A DNA stretch of 12,445 bases from JARFQH01 sp041299015 (GTDB lineage Bacteria; Desulfobacterota; Desulfobacteria; Desulfobacterales; SG8-13). Below are positions 5,596 through 12,321 of this stretch, one piece after another; position 1 is the stretch's first letter; each line of letters begins with the position of its first letter. The DNA lies in the NCBI GenBank assembly GCA_041299015.1, contig JBFYWB010000029.1:1-12445 (forward strand), read 5' to 3'. Made by a program: the position numbers and the translations under genes. The notes under the pieces were generated by a model. The model had not been told where the DNA came from, searched no databases, and saw only the letters and a program-made list of their open reading frames with translations.

Positions 5596-8500
5596 GCGAT
5601 CAAAATACATCGAAAGCCGACGACGGCCGTGCGATCGGACGGGTGATCGTCATCGGCGGCGGCATCGGCGGCATCCAGTGCGCCCTCGACCTGGCCGAAA
5701 CCGGGTTTTATGTCTACTTGCTCGACAAAACCCACACCCTGGGCGGGACCATGGCGCGCCTGGACAAGACCTTTCCCACCAACGATTGCTCCACCTGCAT
5801 GTTTTCCCCCAAGCTGGTTCAAGCGGCCGGCAATCCCAATATCGAGATCATCCCCTCCAGCCGTCTGTTGAACCTTGCAGGTGAACCGGGACGGTTCACG
5901 GCCCGTATCGAAAAAATGCCGCGGTACATCAACCTGGAAAAGTGCATTGCCTGCGGCCAGTGCGCGCAAAAATGCCCCCAGAAGGTCCCCGATGCCTTCA
6001 ACGGGGAGTTGGGCTTCCGCAAGGCGGCGTTTCTGACTTTTCCCCAGGCCGTTCCGCTCAAATACGCCCTGGACGCAAAACATTGCCTGTATCTGACCCG
6101 CAAACGCTGCGGTCTGTGCCGGAAAATCTGCCCCACCGGGGCGGTCGAATTCGACCAGCAACCGGAAATCGTCGACCTCGAAGCCGGTGCCGTCGTGCTG
6201 GCGACCGGTTTCGAGCTGGCCTTGACGGTCCAGGAAGGCGAATACGGCTATGGCCGCTATCGCAATGTCGTCACGTCGCTGCAATACGAACGCATGCTGT
6301 CCGCCACCGGGCCCTATGCCGGGCATTTGCAGCGCCCGTCGGACGGCCGGGTGCCGAAGAAAGTGGCCTGGATCCAGTGCGTGCTGTCGCGGGATGCAGC
6401 CCGCAACCGGCCGTTCTGCTCATCGGTGTGCTGCATGCACGCCGCCAAACAGGCCGTGCTGACACGCAGCCACGATCCGGAAACGCAAACCGTCATCTAC
6501 TTCATGGATATCCGGGCCCACGGCAAGGAATTCGACGATTACATCGATCGCGCGCGCTACGTCCACGGTGTCCGGTACCAGCGCTCCATGATTTCGCAGG
6601 TCTACCTGAATCCGGAAAACGAGAACCTGATCATCGAGACCTTCGATCATCACCTGAACCGCAAGGTGGAACAAGAATATGACCTGGTGGTGCTCTCCAG
6701 CGGCTTCAAACCGTCGGAAGAATCGAGCGCTCTGGTCAAGCAGCTCGGATTGACGGCCAATCCTTTCGGCTTTCTGACCGCCGACTTCGACCAGCCGGTG
6801 TCGACCTCGCGGGCCGGAATTTTCGTCTGCGGCGGCATCGAAGCGCCGAAGGACATCCCGGAGACCGTCATCCAGGCCGGCGCGGCAGCGGCGGAAGCGG
6901 CGGTGGTCATTCAAGCCGGGCGTCATTCCGCCACCTTCATTGCCGCCGCCATACCGGAGCGGGTCGCCGGAGGGCCGCCCAGAGTCGGCGTCTTCGTCTG
7001 CCACTGCGGATCGAATATTGCCGGTGTGGTCGATATTCCGCAACTGATGCAGCAGGTCGAGCGACTGCCGAATGTGGCGCTGGCCACCGACTTCATGTTC
7101 ACCTGTTCGGCCGAAACCCAGCCGAGGCTGATGGAACTGATGCAGAAACACGAGCTGAACCGCGTCGTGGTGGCCGCCTGCTCCCCCAAGACCCACGAAC
7201 CGCTCTTTCAGGACACCCTCAGAAAGGCGGGCTTGAACCCGTACCTCTTTGAAATGGTCAATATCCGCAATCAGTGCTCCTGGGTCCACAGCCAGGAGCC
7301 GCAGCAGGCCACCGAGAAGTCTCTCCAGCTCATCCGCGCGGGGGTTTCGCGGGCGCTGCGCCTTGAGCCGCTGACCGATCAGACCTATCGCGTGGATCCC
7401 CGGGCCCTGGTCATCGGCGGGGGATTGGCCGGCATGAGTGCCGCCCTGACGTTGGCGGACCAGGGATTTTCGGTCCACCTCGTGGAAAAAGACGTTCGCT
7501 TGGGTGGGTTTGCCCGGCATCTCACCGAAACCCTGGAGGGGGATGCGCCGCCAAAACTCGTTCGAACCCTCGAGGAAAGGCTCCGGCGGCACCCCCTGAT
7601 ATCCGTTCACCTGGAGAGCCGCCTGACCGACCACAAGGGCCAGGTGGGCAATTTCCGCGGTATCATCGCGGCAAAAGACGGCCAAGAGGAAATCTCATAC
7701 GGGGCCGTCATCGTAGCCACCGGCGGTCGGGCTTACGAACCGCGGGAATATCTTTACGCCGAGGACAGTCGCGTGCTCTCGCAGGTCGATTTGTCCCGCC
7801 GTCTCAAAGACGATCCGAGTTGGGTTCGCGGACTCGAGCGGGTGGTCATGATTCAGTGTGTCGGGTCGCGCAACGCGGACTTCGGTTTCTGCAGTCGCGT
7901 CTGCTGCAGCGCCGCGGTCAAAAACAGCATTGCCATCAAAGAGAGCAACCCGGATGTTCAGGTGGTGATCCTTTATCGAGACCTGCGAACTTTTGGGTTC
8001 AAGGAACTCTACTACTTAAAAGCCCGCCGGATGGGCGTGATGTTCTTTCGCTTCATTCCCGGAGAGCAGCCGCGGGTGTACAACGACAGCGCCGAAAAGC
8101 TGATCGTGGACTTCACCGACCGCAGCTCGCACCAGGAGTTTCGGGTGGAATCCGACTTAGTGGTGCTCAGTTCCGGAATGCGCCCGCACGCCGGTGCCGA
8201 CCAGATCGCGGCGGTTTTGAAGCTGCCGCGCACCAAAGAGGGCTTTTTCCTGGAAGCCCACGTCAAGCTGCAACCCCTGGAGTTCGCCTCCCCCGGTGTC
8301 TTCCTGGCGGGGCTCGCCCACAGTCCCCGGTTCATCCCCGAGGCCATCGCCATGGCCAAGGGCGCGGCCCAGCAGGCCGCCAAGATTCTCTGCCGGGAGA
8401 AGATGAGCACGCCGGCCACCGTGGCGGTCGTGGATCCCGACCGGTGTGCCGCCTGCTTGGCCTGCGTGCGATCCTGCCCCTTCGCGGCCCCCTTCATCAA

Positions 8501-8645
8501 CGCCGAGGGCGTTTCCGAAATCCCCCCCGCCAAATGCCGGGGCTGCGGCATCTGCGTGGTCGAGTGCCCGGCCCGGGCCATCACCCTCAAACACAGCACC
8601 GACGAGCAGATCGAGGCCAAGATCGACGCCTTGCTCGAGGGTTAA
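5592..8645 (+). CDS. hdrA: Tandem HdrA: two HdrA modules fused in one 1017-residue flavoprotein
   Basis: HdrA is the FAD subunit that splits or merges electrons in soluble Hdr complexes. The GTG at 5592 overlaps the hdrB stop by 4 bases; an open frame reaching back to 5409 lies inside hdrB and is not used. Module 1 (about 14-455): Rossmann GGGIGG (22-27), FPTNDCSTC (61-69), an inserted two-cluster ferredoxin (C118, C121, C124, C128; C165, C173, C176, C180) and QCVLSRD...FCSSVCC (262-281). Module 2 (about 463-936): N-terminal CHCGSNI domain (470-476) with C505 and C530, Rossmann GGGLAG (609-614), QCVGSR...FCSRVCC (755-772), but no inserted ferredoxin. The tail holds two [4Fe-4S] motifs (C952, C955, C958, C962; C982, C985, C988, C992). 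Usual HdrA is about 650 residues and works as a dimer; this chain may be a built-in pseudo-dimer in which the cofactor domains are shared out. It is also QmoA/QmoB-related, but the hdrCB neighbours favour Hdr. Confidence 0.93.
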   Translation: MSDQNTSKADDGRAIGRVIVIGGGIGGIQCALDLAETGFYVYLLDKTHTLGGTMARLDKTFPTNDCSTCMFSPKLVQAAGNPNIEIIPSSRLLNLAGEPGRFTARIEKMPRYINLEKCIACGQCAQKCPQKVPDAFNGELGFRKAAFLTFPQAVPLKYALDAKHCLYLTRKRCGLCRKICPTGAVEFDQQPEIVDLEAGAVVLATGFELALTVQEGEYGYGRYRNVVTSLQYERMLSATGPYAGHLQRPSDGRVPKKVAWIQCVLSRDAARNRPFCSSVCCMHAAKQAVLTRSHDPETQTVIYFMDIRAHGKEFDDYIDRARYVHGVRYQRSMISQVYLNPENENLIIETFDHHLNRKVEQEYDLVVLSSGFKPSEESSALVKQLGLTANPFGFLTADFDQPVSTSRAGIFVCGGIEAPKDIPETVIQAGAAAAEAAVVIQAGRHSATFIAAAIPERVAGGPPRVGVFVCHCGSNIAGVVDIPQLMQQVERLPNVALATDFMFTCSAETQPRLMELMQKHELNRVVVAACSPKTHEPLFQDTLRKAGLNPYLFEMVNIRNQCSWVHSQEPQQATEKSLQLIRAGVSRALRLEPLTDQTYRVDPRALVIGGGLAGMSAALTLADQGFSVHLVEKDVRLGGFARHLTETLEGDAPPKLVRTLEERLRRHPLISVHLESRLTDHKGQVGNFRGIIAAKDGQEEISYGAVIVATGGRAYEPREYLYAEDSRVLSQVDLSRRLKDDPSWVRGLERVVMIQCVGSRNADFGFCSRVCCSAAVKNSIAIKESNPDVQVVILYRDLRTFGFKELYYLKARRMGVMFFRFIPGEQPRVYNDSAEKLIVDFTDRSSHQEFRVESDLVVLSSGMRPHAGADQIAAVLKLPRTKEGFFLEAHVKLQPLEFASPGVFLAGLAHSPRFIPEAIAMAKGAAQQAAKILCREKMSTPATVAVVDPDRCAACLACVRSCPFAAPFINAEGVSEIPPAKCRGCGICVVECPARAITLKHSTDEQIEAKIDALLEG

Positions 8646-8652
8646 AAAAAAG

Positions 8653-8678
8653 CGCCGCCCTTGCAACAGGGTGCGGCG
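8653..8678. terminator. Hairpin after hdrA with A8 on its 5' side
   Basis: CGCCGC (8653-8658) pairs with GCGGCG (8673-8678), extended by CCT/AGG across a two-base bulge with a short loop. It is directly downstream of the hdrA stop. The A-run (8644-8651) is on the upstream side and no T-run follows on the plus strand, so it works best as an intrinsic terminator for minus-strand transcripts; for hdrCBA it is probably a weak terminator or an mRNA 3'-end barrier. Confidence 0.5.
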
Positions 8679-8748
8679 GTATTACCTGTTACCCATGCGT
8701 TAATGCGTTTTTTCAGGGTCTGGCGATGAATCGGTTTTATACACTAGC

Positions 8749-9414
8749 ATGGTGCCGACGATGGAATTAATGTATCCGGCAGCAAACGGGCATAGGGCGA
8801 AATTATACACCACGGCCATCCTGCTGGCCCAAATCACCGTTTTCTACAACCTGCTGGAAGGGCTCGTATCGGTTTTGCTCGGGCTCGAGGACGAGACCCT
8901 GGCCCTGCTCGGTTTCGGGATCGATTCCTTTGTTGAGGTAATATCGGGTATCGGCATATGGCATATGGTGCATCGGATGCAACGCGACCTTGCGGGTGAT
9001 TCCGACCCCTTCGAACGCAAAGCCTTGCGAATTACCGGCAGCGCCTTCTATCTGCTCACGGCCGGCCTGATTTTGACGGCAATGCTCAATCTCTATCGCG
9101 GTCATCACCCGGAAACGACTTTCTGGGGAATCGTTATTTCCATCGTATCGATGGTCACAATGGGGTTTCTGATCAACTTCAAGATGCGGGTCGGAAGGCA
9201 GGTTCGCTCGGATGCCATCATCGCCGATGCCAACTGCACCAAAACATGTTTGTATCTGTCTTTCGTGCTGTTGCTGGCGAGCGCCGGCTATGCCGCCACC
9301 GGAATCGGCTGGCTCGATTCGCTCGGTGCCGTTGCCATCGCCGTTTTTGCCTTCAGGGAAGGCAGGGAGGCGTTTGAAAAAGCCCGCGGCAAAACCTGTG
9401 CATGCCACAAATAA
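8749..9414 (+). CDS. CDF-like cation transporter with a Cys-type metal site
   Basis: This 221-residue inner-membrane protein has about six hydrophobic segments (near residues 18-44, 50-74, 96-116, 125-146, 165-185, 188-204), as in cation diffusion facilitators but without the cytosolic C-terminal domain of usual 300-residue members. Segment 2 contains FGIDSFVEVISG, with D59-x3-E63 where typical CDF proteins have the metal-binding Asp-x3-Asp. Segment 5 contains ADANCTKTCLYLS, with C163-x3-C167 where Zn carriers have His-x3-Asp. The protein ends CACHK (C217, C219, H220). A thiol-rich site suggests a soft metal rather than Zn, but this is inference. The start is uncertain: in-frame ATGs occur at 8749, 8761 and 8770 and none has a strong Shine-Dalgarno. 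It precedes msrAB and hgcAB on the same strand but is separated from msrAB by 169 bases. Confidence 0.75.
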   Translation: MVPTMELMYPAANGHRAKLYTTAILLAQITVFYNLLEGLVSVLLGLEDETLALLGFGIDSFVEVISGIGIWHMVHRMQRDLAGDSDPFERKALRITGSAFYLLTAGLILTAMLNLYRGHHPETTFWGIVISIVSMVTMGFLINFKMRVGRQVRSDAIIADANCTKTCLYLSFVLLLASAGYAATGIGWLDSLGAVAIAVFAFREGREAFEKARGKTCACHK

Positions 9415-9472
9415 CCGGGGAGCGGGTACCGGTGATCTGCCAATACGCTTGCGGGCCAGCGGATCATCGTCG

Positions 9473-9499
9473 TGCAGTTGCGATCGGGGACGCGCTGCA
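9473..9499 (+). other. Stem-loop between transporter and msrAB
   Basis: TGCAG (9473-9477) and CTGCA (9495-9499) pair, with an inner GCG/CGC stem (9480-9482, 9491-9493) and an 8-base loop. It is not followed by a T-run. It may be a weak terminator of the transporter transcript or a leader structure of msrAB; no gene is seen in 9415-9583. Confidence 0.3.
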
Positions 9500-9583
9500 A
9501 TGATGGACTTGTCATCGCGGCCTGCAATCCCCCAAAAAAAGTGACGCGGAAAAATCCATAAACAATATGCCTGGAGGTATGGC

Positions 9584-10813
9584 ATGAAAAAAATATCGAT
9601 CACACTCATCACCCTGGGAGTGGTTCTTTTCAGTTACCACCAGATCCGCAACACGGATGCAAAAATGAAGGAACACTTGGACAACCAACCCGGTCCGACC
9701 CAGACCGCCGTCTTTGCCGGCGGCTGCTTCTGGTGCACGGAATCCGATTTCGAAAAAGTCGACGGCGTCATCGAGGCCGTCTCGGGTTATACCGGCGGTG
9801 AGACGGCCGAACCCACCTACGAGCAGGTGTCGGCCGGCGGCACCGGTCACGTGGAGGCCGTAAAGGTGATTTACGATCCGGCCAGGATCACCTATGCGCA
9901 GCTGCTCGAGGTGTTCTGGCGCCACGTGGACCCCACGGATGCCGGCGGCCAGTTTGTGGACCGGGGCTTGCAGTACCGCAGCGCCATCTTCTATGCCGAC
10001 GAAAAGGAGCGCCAAATGGCCGCAGCCTCAAGGAAGGAACTGGCCGATTCGGGCCGGTTCGCCAAGCCGATCGTCACCGACATCCTCCCCTTGGGCGCGT
10101 TCTACCCGGCCGAGGACTATCACCAGGATTACTACAAGAAGAACCCATTCCGCTATAACCTCTACCGCACCGGCTCGGGTCGAGACCGGTTTCTGGAAAA
10201 AGCGTGGGGGGGTGCGACATCGATGATCAACCCGAAAGAGAAGGGACAAATGACGAATGCGGCCAAAGGGACCGCCATGACGGGAGGCAAGCCGACGGCC
10301 AACGATGAGGGCCTGGCGGCCCTGGTCGTTAAAACCGCTGCACAAGGGCAAACGACGGCCGCCGAGACCGGCAGTGCTTATCAGATTCCCGGCGACGAGG
10401 AACTGCGCCGCCGGTTGACCCCCTTACAGTACCGGGTCACCCGGCAGGACGCCACCGAACCGCCCTTCAACAACGAATACTGGGACAACCACCAAGCGGG
10501 TGTTTACGTCGACATCGTCTCGGGCGAGCCGCTTTTCAGCTCGACAGACAAGTTCGACTCCGGCACGGGCTGGCCGAGCTTTACGCAGCCGCTGGAACCT
10601 GCGAACGTGGTCGAGAAAACCGACCGGAGCTTGTTCATGGTGCGCACCGAGGTGCGCACCAAACAAGCCGATTCGCACCTGGGTCACCTCTTCAACGACG
10701 GCCCCGAGCCCACCGGCCTCAGGTACTGCATCAACTCGGCCTCCCTGCGGTTCATCCCCGCGGCGGACCTGGACACGGCGGGCTACGGAAAATACCGCAA
10801 ACTGTTCAAATAA
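9584..10813 (+). CDS. msrAB: Membrane-anchored MsrA-MsrB fusion, methionine sulfoxide reductase
   Basis: The enzyme repairs oxidised methionine: MsrA reduces the S- and MsrB the R-sulfoxide. Residues 4-19 form one hydrophobic segment, so the protein is probably anchored in, or exported across, the inner membrane. The MsrA domain (about 40-205) has GGCFWC (46-51) with catalytic C48, GYTGG (68-72) and the conserved GLQYRSAIFY and EDYHQDYY. A linker of about 65 Ala/Thr/Gly/Lys-rich residues follows. The MsrB domain (about 270-395) has FDSGTGWPSF (324-333), SHLGHLFNDGP (364-374) and the catalytic RYCINSASLRF (C382). The zinc CxxC pairs of many MsrB proteins are absent. Only C48, C51 and C382 are present in the whole chain, so no separate resolving cysteine is available to MsrB. 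GGAGG (9573-9577) lies 6 bases before the ATG. It resembles the MsrAB part of PilB but lacks the thioredoxin-like domain. Confidence 0.93.
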   Translation: MKKISITLITLGVVLFSYHQIRNTDAKMKEHLDNQPGPTQTAVFAGGCFWCTESDFEKVDGVIEAVSGYTGGETAEPTYEQVSAGGTGHVEAVKVIYDPARITYAQLLEVFWRHVDPTDAGGQFVDRGLQYRSAIFYADEKERQMAAASRKELADSGRFAKPIVTDILPLGAFYPAEDYHQDYYKKNPFRYNLYRTGSGRDRFLEKAWGGATSMINPKEKGQMTNAAKGTAMTGGKPTANDEGLAALVVKTAAQGQTTAAETGSAYQIPGDEELRRRLTPLQYRVTRQDATEPPFNNEYWDNHQAGVYVDIVSGEPLFSSTDKFDSGTGWPSFTQPLEPANVVEKTDRSLFMVRTEVRTKQADSHLGHLFNDGPEPTGLRYCINSASLRFIPAADLDTAGYGKYRKLFK

Positions 10814-11245
10814 ACAGCGCAATAACAGGAGCGTCCATAATCAAGAAAAACGACCCTGCCGCCCAATAAAAAGTTTCGGGCGTCATAATCATCAAACACT
10901 TTACGACGGCCTACCCCCCGGCAATGATAAGGCGCAACGCTTCCGCGGCGTACCCCTGCGGGTTTTTCAGGGCATTTGTTACGCTGCCAAATCAAAACGT
11001 GAAACCAAAACAATATGTCGGCGCGTGTCCCCGCTTCAAAAAGTGGACCCTGGATCGCGGGCAATTCAAAGCGACCGGATCGCGGGGTTGGGCAGGGGTT
11101 CCCTTTCAGGTTGCTCAATGCGGCGGGTTTCGTTCGATAGGAAAAAGTTGCCGTGTGACGGTAATATAACATGTCATCCATAGCGAGTGAACTCAAAGTG
11201 ATCAACCCTCCTGGGGCGTGCTGACCCGCCAAGGCACAGGTCCAG
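10814..11245. other. 432-base region without a recognisable gene, upstream of hgcA
   Basis: No coding frame here has both a ribosome site and a recognisable product. Small open frames exist on both strands but look like noise. Visible structure: a weak CGCCC/GGGCG inverted repeat (10860-10864, 10878-10882) after msrAB, which may be a poor terminator; a 10-base direct repeat GGATCGCGGG at 11052-11061 and 11077-11086; an AT-rich patch near 11162-11172 that may be the hgcA promoter; and alternating CCC/GGG/CCC blocks (11206-11227) that could form exclusive stems in the leader. A degraded gene cannot be excluded. Confidence 0.5.
11156..11176 (+). promoter_or_regulatory. Possible hgcA promoter region with TGAC/GTCA arms
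   Basis: TATAAC (11165-11170) is a 5/6 match to a -10 box about 75 bases before the hgcA start, in an otherwise GC-rich stretch. No convincing -35 is present at the right distance. TGAC (11156-11159) and GTCA (11173-11176) flank it symmetrically and could be an operator, for example for an activator or an ArsR-type repressor, but the arms are short. Confidence 0.3.
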
Positions 11246-11257
11246 GTGACGGACCTG
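11237..11257 (+). promoter_or_regulatory. Perfect hairpin with the hgcA GTG start codon in its loop
   Basis: CAGGTCC (11237-11243) and GGACCTG (11251-11257) are exact complements around the 7-base loop AGGTGAC, which contains the GTG at 11246-11248. The 5' arm also contains CAGG, the nearest ribosome-binding match. In the mRNA this would hide the ribosome site and present the start codon in a closed loop, so translation of hgcA may be inefficient or controlled. Confidence 0.5.
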
Positions 11258-12319
11258 CCACGGCTGGATCAACCGGTTGTGACCGGGTCGCTGGAGACGT
11301 CTGAGGGTCGGATCCCGCAGGTTTCTTCAACTTGGACGCTAGCCGATTATTTCGGAACCTTCAAAGCAAGATGGGGGATCGGCCGGATGAACTACACGGT
11401 GGATCCCGGCCTCTATGCCTTGGGTCAACCGGATGAAAAATCTCTTGTCCTGGTAACGGCCAACTACAAAATGAGCTTTGACCATTTGAGAAAGGCCTTG
11501 CCGGGCCGAAACGTCTGGATTCTGGTTCTCGACACCAAGGGCATCAACGTGTGGTGTGCGGCCGGAAAAGGGACCTTCGGCACTGCGGAGCTGGTGGCGC
11601 GGATCGACTCAAGCGGGATTGAGCGGGTGGTGTCACACAAAGAGATAATTCTTCCACAGCTCTCTGCACCCGGTGTTGCAGTCCATCAGGTCAGGAAGCA
11701 ATCCGGTTTCAAGGGTATTTTCGGGCCCATCCGGGCTGAAGACCTGCCTGTCTTCCTGGACAACGGCCTGAAGGCGACGGCAAAGATGCGTTCCAAGACA
11801 TTCACGACTTGGGAGCGCCTCGTTCTCATCCCCGTGGAACTTGTGAGCGCCTTGAAGGCAGCCGTGGTTGTCAGCCCCATCGTCCTGATCCTCAGTGGGC
11901 TCCTTGGGCCCTCCGGGTTCTGGCCCAATGTGCTGAACCAAGGGCTTTTTGCAATTCAGGCGCTCCTCGCGGCTATTTTGGCCGGAGCCGTGCTGACTCC
12001 CCTGCTGCTGCCCTGGCTCCCAGGCCGTGCCTTCTCTTTGAAAAGCCTGGCTCCAGGGCTTCTTTGCGCTCTGCTCCTGTTGCTTTTGCGACCGGGCGAT
12101 GGCGTCAAAGCTGGCGGCCTGCTCGAAATGATCGCATGGGTTTTGGTTATTCTTTCGGCTGCCGCACACCTTGGGATGAACTTCACAGGCGCTTCAACCT
12201 ACACTTCCTTATCGGGAGTAAAAAAGGAAATGCGTTGGTCTTTGCCGTTGCAGATCGGAGGCGGCTTGGCCGGGATCGTTCTATGGGTCTCCTCGATGAT
12301 CGTTGCTCGCGGAGGTTGA
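11246..12319 (+). CDS. hgcA: HgcA, corrinoid mercury methyltransferase
   Basis: HgcA is the membrane-bound corrinoid protein that transfers a methyl group to Hg(II), making methylmercury. The diagnostic cap-helix motif NVWCAAGK is intact at residues 101-108; C104 is the expected lower-axial cobalt ligand. Flanking family features are RWGIGRMNYTVDPGLYALG (43-61), VLVTANYK (68-75), ILVLDTKG (92-99) and, near the end, MNFTGASTYTSLSGVKKEM (311-329). The soluble corrinoid-binding domain (about 1-185) is followed by five hydrophobic helices (about 194-219, 231-256, 265-282, 292-313, 331-353). Presence of both the motif and the membrane domain separates it from CODH/ACS corrinoid proteins (CdhD-like). 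The GTG start is the only usable one after an in-frame TGA at 11222; length (357 residues) fits the family. hgcB follows 2 bases later. This identification implies the host may methylate mercury. Confidence 0.96.
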   Translation: MTDLPRLDQPVVTGSLETSEGRIPQVSSTWTLADYFGTFKARWGIGRMNYTVDPGLYALGQPDEKSLVLVTANYKMSFDHLRKALPGRNVWILVLDTKGINVWCAAGKGTFGTAELVARIDSSGIERVVSHKEIILPQLSAPGVAVHQVRKQSGFKGIFGPIRAEDLPVFLDNGLKATAKMRSKTFTTWERLVLIPVELVSALKAAVVVSPIVLILSGLLGPSGFWPNVLNQGLFAIQALLAAILAGAVLTPLLLPWLPGRAFSLKSLAPGLLCALLLLLLRPGDGVKAGGLLEMIAWVLVILSAAAHLGMNFTGASTYTSLSGVKKEMRWSLPLQIGGGLAGIVLWVSSMIVARGG

Positions 12320-12321
12320 AG

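Noticed and set aside
6420..7685. 421-codon open frame on the minus strand inside hdrA
   Set aside because: It is antisense to well-conserved HdrA motifs, has a His/Arg/Gly/Asp-rich composition typical of shadow frames in GC-rich genes, and has no recognisable domain.
10924..11169. 81-codon plus-strand open frame upstream of hgcA
   Set aside because: There is no Shine-Dalgarno, no domain, and its end runs into the likely hgcA promoter; it could be a decayed gene but this cannot be shown.
10783..11232. 149-codon minus-strand open frame downstream of msrAB
   Set aside because: It starts in the hgcA leader, runs into the msrAB 3' end, has no ribosome site and no recognisable motif.
11177..11245. 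SAM, SAH or cobalamin riboswitch in the hgcA leader
   Set aside because: The leader is too short for a cobalamin riboswitch, and I could not match it to the conserved cores of SAM or SAH classes; only simple stems are visible.
11246..12319. Corrinoid protein of the CODH/acetyl-CoA synthase complex instead of HgcA
   Set aside because: The cap-helix cysteine motif together with a five-helix membrane domain and an adjacent HgcB-like ferredoxin is specific to HgcA.
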